Positions 42,460-52,120 are shown, counted from the stretch's first letter. The stretch is DNA of 64,000 nt from CBDUZS01 sp965371785 (GCA_965371785.1 CBDUZS010000005.1:1-64000); one strand, 5' to 3'. The notes: generated by a model from the letters alone, not told the origin. Numbers and translations are program-made.

Positions 42460-43500
42460 TTGGGAGAGAAGATCAGAGTCGCACTGGATGCCATGGGCGG
42501 TGATCACGGTCCATCCGTTGTGGTCGAAGGGGCCGTTCTCTTCTTCCGGGAGTGTTCAAGGCAGCAGAAATGCGATGTTGAAATCACGATCGTCGGTGAC
42601 AAGAATGTGCTCGCCAGAAGACTGACGAAGACCGGAGGCGCGAGGCTACCCATCACGATTCATCACGCTTCCGAAGTGATTGCAATGAGTGATCATCCGA
42701 CGGAGTCTCTCAAACAGAAGCCTGACAGCTCGATTGCGGTAATGGCAAGTCTCCAGAAGGAGGGGCTGGTGCAGACTATGGTCAGCCCCGGCAACACCGG
42801 TGCGATGATGGCCGCAAGTCTGTTCGCTCTCGGGAGAATCCCCGGTGTACATCGTCCCGCAATCGCTGGTACGTTTCCTTCGCAGGGTAATCCCACCGTC
42901 GTTCTGGACGTTGGTGCAAACGTCAATTGCAGACCCGAACAGCTTCTGCAGTTCGCTCTCATGGGCAGTGCATACTCCTCAGGTGTTTTCGGGATAGAGA
43001 ACCCGAGAGTTGCACTGCTCAACGTAGGTTCCGAGAGAACAAAGGGCACCCAGACGGATCAGGAAGCCTATACTCTCATCGAGAGAACGAACCTCAATTT
43101 CACCGGCAACATAGAGGGAGACGGCATTCTCAAGGGGGAAGCAGACGTTGTCGTATGCGACGGGTTCGTAGGCAACGTTCTCCTGAAGGTCACCGAGTCG
43201 ATTGCAGAACTCATCGGTGGTTCTCTGTACCTGGATATGAAGCGATACTGGGCTTCCAGAGCAGGATACCTTCTCATGCGGCACTCGTTTGCCAAACTCT
43301 GGAAGAAACTGGATTCCGCTGAGTACGGCGGAGCACCTTTGCTCGGCCTCAACGGAGTCTCAATCGTTGCACACGGAAGTTCGAATGCGAAAGCTATAAA
43401 GAATGCTGTGCTGGCATCCTGTGATTTCTACCGGAGCGGAGTAAACGACCGTATCCGGGATGAACTCGAGGATACTGAATCCCGAGGGGAGAACAGGTGA
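42460..43500 (+). CDS. plsX: Phosphate acyltransferase PlsX
   Basis: 346 residues; makes acyl-phosphate from acyl-ACP for phospholipid synthesis. IRVALDAMGGDHGPSVVVEG at the start, SPGNTGAMMAASLFALGRI, LDVGANVNCRPEQLLQFA and CDGFVGNVLLKVTE are typical. TTG start with GGGAGA upstream. The stop overlaps the fabH GTG start (GTGA). Confidence 0.96.
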   Translation: MGEKIRVALDAMGGDHGPSVVVEGAVLFFRECSRQQKCDVEITIVGDKNVLARRLTKTGGARLPITIHHASEVIAMSDHPTESLKQKPDSSIAVMASLQKEGLVQTMVSPGNTGAMMAASLFALGRIPGVHRPAIAGTFPSQGNPTVVLDVGANVNCRPEQLLQFALMGSAYSSGVFGIENPRVALLNVGSERTKGTQTDQEAYTLIERTNLNFTGNIEGDGILKGEADVVVCDGFVGNVLLKVTESIAELIGGSLYLDMKRYWASRAGYLLMRHSFAKLWKKLDSAEYGGAPLLGLNGVSIVAHGSSNAKAIKNAVLASCDFYRSGVNDRIRDELEDTESRGENR

Positions 43501-44492
43501 AAAGAAAGTCTTACATCGTTGGAACCGGACATTTCGCTCCCGAAAAGGTCCTTACAAATGCAGATCTCGAGAAGATTGTCGATACGACCGACGAATGGAT
43601 CACGACGAGAACCGGTATCAAGGAAAGACGGATTGTCGATGATGATACGGCAACATCGGATCTCTGCCTGGAGGCTACGAAAAGAGCGATAGAGGATGCA
43701 GGCTGGGAGAAGGAGGATGTTCAGGGGATAATCATCGGAACGGTTACTCCGGACTACGTGTTTCCAGCAACCGCAGCTCTCGTTGCGGACAGACTGGGAA
43801 TAAAGGGAATACCGGCCTACGATTTCGAAGCCGGCTGCTCAGGCTTCATCTACGGTCTCATCCAGGCAAAAGCATTCATCGAATCGGGAATGATGGATCG
43901 CATGATCGTGATCGGCTCGGATTGTCTTACCAGGATAACCAACTGGACGGACAGGACCACCTGTGTGCTCTTCGGTGACGGCGCGGGAGCGGCAGCGATA
44001 AGCAGTGAAGGACCCGGCGGTCTGCTCGGTGGCTGGCACTGGGGAGCCGACGGTTCCGTCGGGCACCTTCTGGAGATGCCTGCGGGAGGGTCCAGGAACC
44101 CGCCCTCTCACGAAACAGTCGATCGTATTCAGCATACCATCTGGATGAAGGGCGGAGAGATATTCAAGTATGCAGTGAGAGCGATGCGGGATTCGTGCTA
44201 TCGTGCCCTAGAGAGTGACGGAACCCCCATCGAAGAAGTTGATCTCCTGATCTCGCACCAGGCGAACCTGCGGATAATCAACGCAACCGCAAGAGCTCTC
44301 AAGCTTAAACCCGAGCAGGTTTACGTGAACATTCACAAATACGGTAACACATCTGCTGCTTCGATTCCGATGGCTCTGGACGAAGCTCTCAGAGAGGGAA
44401 GGATTACCGTTCCCAACACGGTTGTTCTCGCAGCATTCGGGGCAGGGCTGACCTGGGCCGGCGTAATAGTCAAGTGGGAAGAACAGGGGTGA
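43497..44492 (+). CDS. fabH: 3-oxoacyl-ACP synthase III
   Basis: 331 residues; condenses an acyl-CoA starter with malonyl-ACP to initiate fatty acid synthesis. Catalytic C114 in [10 protein letters not shown], the His in SHQANLRI and the Asn in [11 protein letters not shown] are present. GTG start overlapping plsX. fabG follows after one base; fabD, which often sits in this cluster, is absent. Confidence 0.96.
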   Translation: MKRKSYIVGTGHFAPEKVLTNADLEKIVDTTDEWITTRTGIKERRIVDDDTATSDLCLEATKRAIEDAGWEKEDVQGIIIGTVTPDYVFPATAALVADRLGIKGIPAYDFEAGCSGFIYGLIQAKAFIESGMMDRMIVIGSDCLTRITNWTDRTTCVLFGDGAGAAAISSEGPGGLLGGWHWGADGSVGHLLEMPAGGSRNPPSHETVDRIQHTIWMKGGEIFKYAVRAMRDSCYRALESDGTPIEEVDLLISHQANLRIINATARALKLKPEQVYVNIHKYGNTSAASIPMALDEALREGRITVPNTVVLAAFGAGLTWAGVIVKWEEQG

Positions 44493-44493
44493 C

Positions 44494-45216
44494 ATGATGA
44501 AAACGGCAGTGGTCACCGGTGCGGCACGCGGGATCGGTTTCGAAATTTCGAAAAAGCTTATCGATTCCGGGTGGATCGTTGCTGGCTGTGACATCCTGGA
44601 GGAGCAGCTCCAGCGCGCAGCGGACAACCTCGGTGATTCCTTCAAACCTTTCGTACTCGACATTACCGATGCGGGTGCGGTAAGGGAATTCGCTACTCGA
44701 GTCGACAGTGAACTCGCTCCCGTGACCGGGCTCGTGAACAACGCGGGAATCACGCGTGACGCATTCCTTATGAGGATGGACGACTCCGACTGGGACAGGG
44801 TCATGGACGTGAACCTCAAGGGTGCCTATCTGATGACCAAAGCTCTCATAAGGGGAATGATGAAGATCAGGAAGGGTTCGATCGTCAACATCTCCTCCGT
44901 CGTTGCCCTTCTGGGAGTTGCAGGTCAGGCGAACTACGCCGCCAGCAAGGCAGGACTTCATGGACTTACAAGATCCATGACCAGAGAGCTTGCACCGCGT
45001 AACATTCGCGTCAACGTAATCGCGCCGGGTTTCATCGAGACGGACATGACCCGTGAATTGCCGGACGATGTCAGAGCTGACTACAGCTCCAGGATACCGA
45101 TGAAGCGGATGGGGCTGCCCGATGAAATAGCCGAAGCAGTCGCCTTCCTGTTAAGCGACGCATCTTCATATATTACCGGCGTAGTTCTCCCTGTAGACGG
45201 TGGTCTAACAACCTGA
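44494..45216 (+). CDS. fabG: 3-oxoacyl-ACP reductase
   Basis: 240 residues of the short-chain dehydrogenase family, reduces 3-oxoacyl-ACP with NADPH. Cofactor loop [24 protein letters not shown], catalytic Ser in [10 protein letters not shown], Tyr/Lys in [11 protein letters not shown]. Two adjacent ATG codons (44494 and 44497) could start it; one base separates the fabH stop. Confidence 0.95.
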   Translation: MMKTAVVTGAARGIGFEISKKLIDSGWIVAGCDILEEQLQRAADNLGDSFKPFVLDITDAGAVREFATRVDSELAPVTGLVNNAGITRDAFLMRMDDSDWDRVMDVNLKGAYLMTKALIRGMMKIRKGSIVNISSVVALLGVAGQANYAASKAGLHGLTRSMTRELAPRNIRVNVIAPGFIETDMTRELPDDVRADYSSRIPMKRMGLPDEIAEAVAFLLSDASSYITGVVLPVDGGLTT

Positions 45217-45229
45217 GAAAGGAAACAGC

Positions 45230-45469
45230 ATGTCACTAGAGAACCGTGTTACCGAAATCATTGTCAACAAACTCGGTGTCAAACCTGAAGAGGTAGTACT
45301 CAAGGCCGATTTTCAGACCGATCTGGGTGCGGATTCACTCGATCTGGTAGAACTCATGATGGATTTCGAGGATTCGTTCAATCTGAAGATATCAGACGAG
45401 GAAGCAGGTAATCTTAAGACTGTCGGAGCCGTTGTTACTTTCCTCGACGAGAAAGGCATTAAGGCCTGA
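45230..45469 (+). CDS. acpP: Acyl carrier protein
   Basis: 79 residues, acidic, with the phosphopantetheine attachment serine S36 in LGADSLDLVELM. AAAGGAA precedes the ATG. It lies between fabG and fabF as usual. A small hairpin CCCGG-GAATG-CCGGG (45503-45517) lies in the 93-base gap before fabF. Confidence 0.97.
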   Translation: MSLENRVTEIIVNKLGVKPEEVVLKADFQTDLGADSLDLVELMMDFEDSFNLKISDEEAGNLKTVGAVVTFLDEKGIKA

Positions 45470-45562
45470 CAGGATATTCAGGTTCATCCATGGGCGCTGC
45501 AACCCGGGAATGCCGGGAAGTGGTGCTGTATTCACATGAGTATTGAAAGGTAGAGGACAAAA

Positions 45563-46804
45563 GTGGCATACCGACGTGCGGTTATCACCGGGATGGGGGC
45601 AATCACCCCACTTGGCAACACTGCTCCAGTGTGCTGGGACAATGCCTTGAACGGACGAAGCGGAATCCGGCGGCTAACGCTGCTCGATCCGGCTCTGTTC
45701 ACGAGCAAGATATCCGGTGAGGTCAGGGATTACGATGCGAGTGATCATTTCGACCGCAAACTGCTGAGGAAACTCGACAGGAACACACAGTTTGCCATCA
45801 TCTCATCCAGGGAAGCCTACAACGGCTCGGGTATCGGAGACTCGGGTATCGACCCGACCCGCCTGGGCGTGATAATCGGTTCCGGGATAGGGGGCATCCA
45901 CACACTCGAGAGCGAGCATATCGTCGCTCTGGAGAGGGGACCTGGCAGGATAAGTCCTTTCTTCTGCCCGAAGATGATCAGTAATATGGCTGCGGGAATG
46001 GTAGCCATCGACCTTTGCGCGAAGGGGATCAACTACGCCACGATAACGGCCTGCGCAACAAGCGGGCATGCTGTGGCAGGTGCTTTCGATGCCATCAGGC
46101 TCGGAAGGGCGGATGCGATTCTCGCCGGTGGCACGGAAGCTCCGATTACCCTTCTCGGCCTGGGCGGATTCTGCGCTATGAAGGCTCTCTCGACAAGAAA
46201 TGACGACCCGGAACATGCCTCCCGACCATTCGACCGTGACCGTGATGGTTTCATAATCGCCGAAGGTGCCGTTGTGCTTCTGATCGAGGAGTACGAGCAT
46301 GCAAGAGCACGGGGCGCCGAGATATTCGCCGAGGTCGTGGGTTGTGGCCTGACCTGCGATGCCTTCCACATGACAGCTCCCGCGGAGGGAGCAGAAGGCG
46401 CTGCAAGAGCCATGAAGCTTGCCTGCGTCGAGGCTTGTGTGCGCCCGGATCAGATCGATTACATAAACGCACACGGAACCTCGACTAAACTCAACGACAT
46501 AAACGAAACGATGGCGATCAAAACGGCACTCGGAGAGGATGCGGCAAGAAAAGTGCTGGTATCCTCCACGAAGTCTGTTACCGGGCATTTACTCGGCGCT
46601 GCCGGGGCAGCCGAAGTCATGTTCACCGCTCTTGCGCTGAAGAACGGCATCGTTCCTCCGACTGCTACTCTCGAGAATCCCGATGAAGGTTGTGATCTCG
46701 ACTACGTACCCGGGCAGGCCAGGAAAGCGGACATACAGTTCGCTCTGAGCAACTCGCTTGGTTTCGGTGGGCACAACGTGACTATCGCACTCAGGAAAGT
46801 CTAG
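45563..46804 (+). CDS. fabF: 3-oxoacyl-ACP synthase II
   Basis: 413 residues; elongating condensing enzyme. Catalytic C164 in TACATSGHAVAG, His in NAHGTSTKLND and His in STKSVTGHLLGAAGA. GTG start at 45563 following GGTAGAGGACAAAA. The 3' end overlaps the open frame of rnc. Confidence 0.96.
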   Translation: MAYRRAVITGMGAITPLGNTAPVCWDNALNGRSGIRRLTLLDPALFTSKISGEVRDYDASDHFDRKLLRKLDRNTQFAIISSREAYNGSGIGDSGIDPTRLGVIIGSGIGGIHTLESEHIVALERGPGRISPFFCPKMISNMAAGMVAIDLCAKGINYATITACATSGHAVAGAFDAIRLGRADAILAGGTEAPITLLGLGGFCAMKALSTRNDDPEHASRPFDRDRDGFIIAEGAVVLLIEEYEHARARGAEIFAEVVGCGLTCDAFHMTAPAEGAEGAARAMKLACVEACVRPDQIDYINAHGTSTKLNDINETMAIKTALGEDAARKVLVSSTKSVTGHLLGAAGAAEVMFTALALKNGIVPPTATLENPDEGCDLDYVPGQARKADIQFALSNSLGFGGHNVTIALRKV

Positions 46805-46841
46805 CGTTTCTTCGTCTGAACGGAGAAAGAATCGCGGTGAT

Positions 46842-47522
46842 CTGGAGAGGGTTCTCGGATACCGTTTCAAGAACCGTGAACTCCTGGAGGAAGCGCTTAC
46901 TCACAGATCTCTCAGAGGATCTGCCGGTGAGAACACCGTATGCGATTACGAACGTCTGGAATTCCTCGGTGACGCAGTTATCGAGATGATAACCAGGGAA
47001 CACCTGCTGGACTGCTTCCCTGCAGAATCCGAAGGCCAGTTGACCAGAAGGAAGATCCGGTTGGTCTGTTCAGATAACCTTGCTTCGATTGGCACCGGAC
47101 TTGATCTGGGTGAACTTATCCGGCTCGGTGATGGAGTGACCGAATGCCCGACGTCAGTGATCTCAGACGTAGTAGAAGCATTGATAGGAGCTATATACAT
47201 CGATGGCGGATTGCAGTCCGCCAGGGATGCCATGTTGAGAACGGTCCTTCAGCCCCCTCTGCTCGATAACGGGTGCCAGGGTGATCCCAAGAGCATGCTG
47301 CAGGAACTGCTTCAGGCTAGAGGACAGTGTACTCCCGACTACCGGATCGTATCCGAGTCGGGTCCGGATCACAAACCCCTGTTCGTATGCAGGGCGGTCA
47401 GCGAAAACGTACTGCTCGGAGAGGGGTCTGGCCGTACAAAACGACAGGCTCAACAGTCGGCGGCGACCGATGCTCTCATGAGACTTGAAGGTGAGGAGAC
47501 CGATGGATTATCAGCTTTCTGA
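46842..47522 (+). CDS. rnc: Ribonuclease III with no canonical start codon
   Basis: Double-strand RNA endonuclease. The frame encodes LERVLGYRFKNRELLEEALT, the catalytic signature DYERLEFLGDAVIE, the second acidic site SDVVEALIGAIYIDGG, and a dsRNA-binding domain (DPKSMLQELLQARGQ to RQAQQSAATDALMRL). Between the in-frame stop at 46779-46781 and the catalytic motif there is no ATG, GTG or TTG; the first ATG in frame (46986) would delete the signature. I therefore give CTG 46842 as a tentative start. A GTG at 46837 well placed behind GGAGAAAG is in another frame, so a one-base sequencing error or a real shift is possible. Overlaps the next gene by 20 bases. Confidence 0.85.
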   Translation: MERVLGYRFKNRELLEEALTHRSLRGSAGENTVCDYERLEFLGDAVIEMITREHLLDCFPAESEGQLTRRKIRLVCSDNLASIGTGLDLGELIRLGDGVTECPTSVISDVVEALIGAIYIDGGLQSARDAMLRTVLQPPLLDNGCQGDPKSMLQELLQARGQCTPDYRIVSESGPDHKPLFVCRAVSENVLLGEGSGRTKRQAQQSAATDALMRLEGEETDGLSAF

Positions 47523-48660
47523 GGATCAACTGGCTATCAGAGAGATCTGTGCCGATATAGCAGAGAAGCACATCAGACCCATACGTGCGAAGCTGGACGA
47601 AGAGAACCGCTTTCCTACCGAGATAATGAAGGTCATGGCTGCCAGTGACCTTTTCACAATCTACATCCCTGAAGCGTATGGTGGAACGGAATTGGGTGCT
47701 GTTTCCCTCTGCATTGCCACCGAGGAACTCAGCAAAGCCTGCGGGGGAATTGCAGTGTGCTTTGCCGCTAATGCCCTGGGTTCCATGCCCATTCTACTGT
47801 CCGGATCAGAAGCTCAGAAAGAGAAGTACCTTCCACAGCTTGCGTCAGGAGAGAAGTACGCTGCGTTTGCACTCACCGAACCAGATGCCGGCAGCGATGC
47901 GGGAGCCATAAAGACGAAGGCTGTCAAGGATGGTGACAGCTACATTCTCAACGGGACGAAGCAATGGATCACCAATGGCGGAGAAGCCAAGATATACACG
48001 GTGATCGCCATGACCGATCCGACCAGGGGAGCAAGGGGAGCCTCGGCGTTCATAGTCGAGGATGGTACTCCCGGATTCAGCTACGGTAAGAAGGAAGACA
48101 AGATGGGGATAAGGGCTTCCGCGACTCGAGAGCTCATCTTCGAGGACTGCAGGATACCCTCAGAGAATCTGATCTCCAGGGAAGGCTATGGTTTTCTGGT
48201 TGCGATGAAGACACTGGACTACTCGAGACCAGGTGTAGCCGCCCAGGCAGTCGGCATCGCTCAGGGAGCACTCGACGAAGCGATGAAGTATTCATCGGAG
48301 AGACGACAGTTCGGAGCCAGGATCGACTCGTTCCAGGGAATACAGTTCATGCTTGCCGATATGGCCACTTCCATCGAAGCTGCCAGAGCGCTCACCTACA
48401 GTGTGGCCAGGATGATCGACAGCGGGGCAAAAAAATTCGACAAGGAATCCGCGATGGCCAAGGTCTTTGCCAGCGATGTGGCCATGAAGGTCACAACGGA
48501 TGCTGTTCAGATCCTCGGAGGATACGGCTACATGAAGGAATACCCGGTCGAGAAGATGATGCGGGATGCGAAGATCACTCAGATCTACGAGGGGACCAAT
48601 CAGATACAGCGGAGTGTAATCGCAACGGCTCTCATCAAGGAAACGGCCTCCCGGAGGTAG
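47503..48660 (+). CDS. Acyl-CoA dehydrogenase, short-chain type
   Basis: 385 residues; FAD enzyme oxidising acyl-CoA or, in some complexes, reducing enoyl-CoA. AFALTEPDAGSDAGAIKTKA, QWITNGGEA, YSSERRQFGARIDSFQGIQF and the catalytic Glu in IYEGTNQIQRSVIA are present. The ATG at 47503 lies after GTGAGGAGA inside rnc. It is followed by etfB and a ferredoxin-fused etfA, an arrangement also seen for butyryl-CoA or caffeyl-CoA reductase complexes; the direction used here is unknown. Confidence 0.93.
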   Translation: MDYQLSEDQLAIREICADIAEKHIRPIRAKLDEENRFPTEIMKVMAASDLFTIYIPEAYGGTELGAVSLCIATEELSKACGGIAVCFAANALGSMPILLSGSEAQKEKYLPQLASGEKYAAFALTEPDAGSDAGAIKTKAVKDGDSYILNGTKQWITNGGEAKIYTVIAMTDPTRGARGASAFIVEDGTPGFSYGKKEDKMGIRASATRELIFEDCRIPSENLISREGYGFLVAMKTLDYSRPGVAAQAVGIAQGALDEAMKYSSERRQFGARIDSFQGIQFMLADMATSIEAARALTYSVARMIDSGAKKFDKESAMAKVFASDVAMKVTTDAVQILGGYGYMKEYPVEKMMRDAKITQIYEGTNQIQRSVIATALIKETASRR

Positions 48661-48666
48661 GATGAA

Positions 48667-49452
48667 ATGCGGTTCGTAGTAGCGGTCAAGCAGGTTCCCG
48701 ATACTTCGGATGTCAGGATCGACGAGGAACGCGGCACGATGATCCGGGATGGGGTTCCTTCCATCCTCAATCCCTTCGATGCTTACGCTCTCGAGGAAGC
48801 TCTTCGCTGGCGAGACGAACTCGGGGGAACGGTCATCGTACTGAGTATGGGTCCGCCACAGGCAGAGGCCGTTCTACGCGAAGCGGTATCCATGGGTGCA
48901 GACGAGGCAGTTCTTCTTTCCGACAGCGCGTTTGCCGGTGCCGACACCTGGGCAACCAGCCATACGATTGCTGCTGCCGTAAGAAAACTCGGTGGAGTGG
49001 ACATCGTTTTCACCGGGAAGCAGGCCATCGACGGTGACACCGCCCAGACTGGTCCGGGCATTGCAGCAACACTTGACTGGCCTCAGATAACATTCGTGGG
49101 GAAAGTAAGAGAGATATCCACCGATACAATCGTTGCGGAAAGGTATGTCGAGGGTGGTATCGAGGTCGTCAAGGCATCCCTGCCGGTTGTCGTTACAGTT
49201 CTCAAGGATGCAAATACTCCGAGATTGCCCTCGCTCAGAGGGAAGATGAAGGCAAGAAAGCTGACGATCATTCCGTTGACCAGAATCGACCTCGAACTCG
49301 AGGAGGATTGTGTCGGCCTCGAAGGATCACCGACAAGGGTTGTCAGCATTGCGACTCCGGAGGCCAAGATCGGCGGCGAGATCCACAGGGGGGAGCCTGA
49401 AGAGCTGGCGGCAATCATCGCCGACTACCTCCTGGGAGAGGAGCACGACTGA
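48667..49452 (+). CDS. etfB: Electron transfer flavoprotein beta subunit
   Basis: 261 residues; with EtfA it carries FAD and passes electrons between the acyl-CoA dehydrogenase and other carriers. AVKQVPDTSDVRIDEERGTM, LNPFDAYALEEALRW, GKQAIDGDTAQTGPGIAATL and LPSLRGKMKARK are characteristic. It lies six bases after the dehydrogenase and overlaps etfA by one base. Confidence 0.94.
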   Translation: MRFVVAVKQVPDTSDVRIDEERGTMIRDGVPSILNPFDAYALEEALRWRDELGGTVIVLSMGPPQAEAVLREAVSMGADEAVLLSDSAFAGADTWATSHTIAAAVRKLGGVDIVFTGKQAIDGDTAQTGPGIAATLDWPQITFVGKVREISTDTIVAERYVEGGIEVVKASLPVVVTVLKDANTPRLPSLRGKMKARKLTIIPLTRIDLELEEDCVGLEGSPTRVVSIATPEAKIGGEIHRGEPEELAAIIADYLLGEEHD

Positions 49453-50648
49453 TGTCTGCGTCCATCAGCGTCAGAACCGAGGTCTGTACCGGATGTGGTT
49501 TATGCGTGCCTGCCTGTCCTTTCGGTTCGATAGCGATGGTCGACGGGTTGGCAGTGATTGACGAGACCTGTACACTCTGCGGGGCATGTGAGTCCTCCTG
49601 CCCCTACGAAGCAATTGTCCTGCGGAAAACTGATGCCGTGAAAGCCGATACAGATGCCTTTTCGGGCGTACTGGTCATTGCAGAACAGCGTGACGGAGCA
49701 GTGGATCACAGCACCCTGGAGCTTCTGGGAGAGGGCAGCAGACTTGCCGCAGCAGAGGGAACAGGGGTCTCGGTCGTCCTGCTGACTGGTGATACGGGTG
49801 ACTGGCCCGAGGTTTTGATCCATCAGGGAGCTGACACCGTGTACGTTGCTGAAGATCCAGGACTGGCTCATTACAGGACGGAACCTTCTACTCGGCTTAT
49901 CTCCGCCCTGATACTCGAGATGAAACCCTCCGTCGTTCTTGCCTCGGCAACTACGACCGGGCGCGATCTGATGCCAAGAATCGCAAGCAACCTCTGTACG
50001 GGACTCACGGCAGATTGCACCGTTCTCGAACTTGACGAGGAAAGCGGTCTGCTTCTCCAGACAAGACCTGCGTTCGGCGGTAACATCATGGCTACGATTG
50101 TCTGTGAGAGAACCAGGCCTCAGATGGCTACCGTGAGACCGAGAGTGATGAAGGCACTGGAGCTTGATTCTTCGAGAACCGGCAAGATCGTACGGCTTCC
50201 GATCCAGCAGAAAGATATCGAGAGCAGAACGGAAATAGTCGAATTCATACCACTCGATGAAGGTGAAGTGGATATCACCGAGGCCGAAGCAATCGTATCC
50301 GGCGGCAGAGGTCTGAAGGAACCCGGTAACTTCGCCTTGATGGCGGAACTGGCCGAGCTCCTCGGGGGCAGCGTTGGCGCCAGCAGGGCTGCAATCGATG
50401 CCGGTTGGATTTCCTACCCCCACCAGGTTGGACAGACTGGAAAGACGGTTCAGCCCAGAATCTATATCGCCTGCGGTATTTCCGGTGCCGTTCAGCACAG
50501 GGTGGGAATGCAGTCTTCCGACAGAATCGTTGCAGTGAACCGTGATGAATCCGCGCCGATCTTTGATTTCTGTGATCTCGGCTGCGTAGGTGACCTCTTC
50601 GAAGTAATACCAGCACTCATCAGGGAGATAAAGCGCAGAAGGTCCTGA
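49452..50648 (+). CDS. etfA: Electron transfer flavoprotein alpha subunit fused to 2[4Fe-4S] ferredoxin
   Basis: 398 residues. The first 55 residues form a bacterial-type ferredoxin with two four-cysteine clusters: C12, C15, C18, C22 and C40, C43, C46, C50. The rest is EtfA: TTTGRDLMPRIASNLCTGLT, VSGGRGLKEPGNFALMAELA, ASRAAIDAGWISYPHQVGQT and YIACGISGAVQHRVGM (FAD-binding). Ferredoxin-fused EtfA occurs in anaerobes in flavin-based electron-bifurcating or confurcating complexes. Overlaps etfB by one base. Confidence 0.95.
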   Translation: MSASISVRTEVCTGCGLCVPACPFGSIAMVDGLAVIDETCTLCGACESSCPYEAIVLRKTDAVKADTDAFSGVLVIAEQRDGAVDHSTLELLGEGSRLAAAEGTGVSVVLLTGDTGDWPEVLIHQGADTVYVAEDPGLAHYRTEPSTRLISALILEMKPSVVLASATTTGRDLMPRIASNLCTGLTADCTVLELDEESGLLLQTRPAFGGNIMATIVCERTRPQMATVRPRVMKALELDSSRTGKIVRLPIQQKDIESRTEIVEFIPLDEGEVDITEAEAIVSGGRGLKEPGNFALMAELAELLGGSVGASRAAIDAGWISYPHQVGQTGKTVQPRIYIACGISGAVQHRVGMQSSDRIVAVNRDESAPIFDFCDLGCVGDLFEVIPALIREIKRRRS

Positions 50649-50675
50649 TCCCTCTGCCTGCCCGAAGGAGACCCA

Positions 50676-51635
50676 TTGTACGAGGCAATCGGGGTACTGC
50701 ACGTGCATACGCTCCACTCGGATGGAACGGGAACACCGGCCGAGATCTCTTCTGCCGCTTCAGATGCCGGTCTTTCATTCGTCGGTATCAACGACCACCG
50801 CACTCTTTTCCTCAGAGATCATGGTCTCAGCGGATTGCAGGAGGGTGTGTTCTTCCTTACCGGCGCCGAGCTGGAGGATGACAGAAGACAGAATCATTTA
50901 CTGGTTTACGGTATCGACAGGCTTCCACCGACGGGAAACACCCTCGACCAGCTGGCGGACGTGAGAAGGCAGGGGGGTATAGCGATTGCGGCTCATCCTT
51001 TTGAGAGGGGGGGGCTGCTTCCCGGAGCAGGAACCTTCAGGTGGACGTACGGAGCGCAGAAGGCTCTCTCGGGCATAGAAATCTGGAATTACATGTCCGC
51101 CTGGAAGAGGAGAATCACTCCGTTCAGTGTTCCATCCAGGCTGAAGGATCCGGACCGTTATACCCTGCACCCCGACCGCGATGCAATGGGCCTGTGGTTC
51201 GAAACCGGCGGATGCGCTGTTGCCTGCCCTGACGCTCATGCGATAAGACCCGGGCTCGGCAGGCTGTCCGTGACGATATTCCCGTACTCCATGCTCTTCC
51301 GGAGGTTGAGGACACATCTGCTGCTGGAAAGTGAGCCGGAATGGAGCGATACGTCCCGCACCGAGAAGCAAATCCTGTCAGCCCTTGCAGACGGGCGCTG
51401 CTTCGCAAGTAACTTCATTCGCGGGGATGCGTCGGATTTCAGGGCTTCGAGAACTTCGGATGGCGTGCGCCTGGAACTCCCGATGAGTGGAGAGGTATCT
51501 GTCTATACTGCAGGTGTTGAACGTCACGAAGGTGAAATGGAAGCAGGAGAGCATTATATCGAATCTGTGACGTTTCCGGTGATTGTTACCGTCGAGAGGG
51601 ATGGAGGAACATGGATCGTCTGTGGCTTGCGCTGA
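50676..51635 (+). CDS. PHP-domain metal-dependent phosphoesterase-like protein
   Basis: 319 residues. Metal-binding motifs of the PHP fold: HVHTLHSDGTGTPAE (residues 9-23), GINDHRTL, TGAELEDD, AIAAHPFERGG and CPDAHAIR. Such proteins hydrolyse phosphoester bonds; no substrate can be named. A C-terminal beta region (about 255-319) is extra to the PHP core. TTG start with AAGGAG six bases upstream. Overlaps the next gene by 25 bases. Confidence 0.85.
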   Translation: MYEAIGVLHVHTLHSDGTGTPAEISSAASDAGLSFVGINDHRTLFLRDHGLSGLQEGVFFLTGAELEDDRRQNHLLVYGIDRLPPTGNTLDQLADVRRQGGIAIAAHPFERGGLLPGAGTFRWTYGAQKALSGIEIWNYMSAWKRRITPFSVPSRLKDPDRYTLHPDRDAMGLWFETGGCAVACPDAHAIRPGLGRLSVTIFPYSMLFRRLRTHLLLESEPEWSDTSRTEKQILSALADGRCFASNFIRGDASDFRASRTSDGVRLELPMSGEVSVYTAGVERHEGEMEAGEHYIESVTFPVIVTVERDGGTWIVCGLR

Positions 51636-52093
51636 CCGCTTCCATACTGATTCTTGCACCTTCAGCAGGCTCCACGCCTCTCGATACAGCCTATGATTTT
51701 CTCTACGCGGTCGAATTCGGTGACGGTGCTGCCATGCTGGGTACTTTCACCGAATCCCTGAGCCTGCAGATAAGCGCTCGGATAGAGCAGATGAGACAGC
51801 TGGCTCTCGCCGATCAATCCATTGCTGCCCGAACGATCCGCAGATTTGGTGGAACCATGACCATGTACGATCTCGAGAACCTGTCCCCGGATGAACTTCT
51901 CGGGAGAGTACTGGAAGGAATTCATCTGAGTCTTCCTGAGAATGTCGACGAAGAGTACCTGACGATGTCCGGGAGGAATGCCGAAGTTACTCTCTCATGG
52001 ATCGACGGCGGATCGGTTTCCTTCACCATGGTGTGGGAAGACAGCGGCTGGAGGATATCCGACACTGACCTCCTCTCGATGCTGTTCTATTAA
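51611..52093 (+). CDS. Exported protein of unknown function
   Basis: 160 residues with a signal peptide (MDRLWLALTASILILAPSAG). The first half is helical (FLYAVEFGDGAAMLGTFTES), the last 45 residues form strands (AEVTLSWIDGGSVSFTMVWE). This helix-then-strand order resembles DUF4878/SnoaL-like folds. It begins inside the PHP gene. Confidence 0.7.
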   Translation: MDRLWLALTASILILAPSAGSTPLDTAYDFLYAVEFGDGAAMLGTFTESLSLQISARIEQMRQLALADQSIAARTIRRFGGTMTMYDLENLSPDELLGRVLEGIHLSLPENVDEEYLTMSGRNAEVTLSWIDGGSVSFTMVWEDSGWRISDTDLLSMLFY

Positions 52094-52120
52094 TTCTCTT
52101 CACGCGATGCGATGGGGAGA

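Noticed and set aside
45503..45517. Terminator between acpP and fabF
   Set aside because: Only a five-base stem with no U-tract; not enough to call.
46986..47522. RNase III starting at the ATG at 46986
   Set aside because: This would remove the first 48 residues of the visible domain including the DYERLEFLGDAV catalytic signature, so it cannot be the functional start.
49500..50717. 405-residue open frame on the minus strand opposite etfA
   Set aside because: It is a shadow of a well-supported gene: composition is unlike a real protein, no family motif is present, and the plus-strand EtfA with ferredoxin cysteines is certain. The same applies to long minus-strand frames at 16006-17223, 21488-22660 and 37207-38064.
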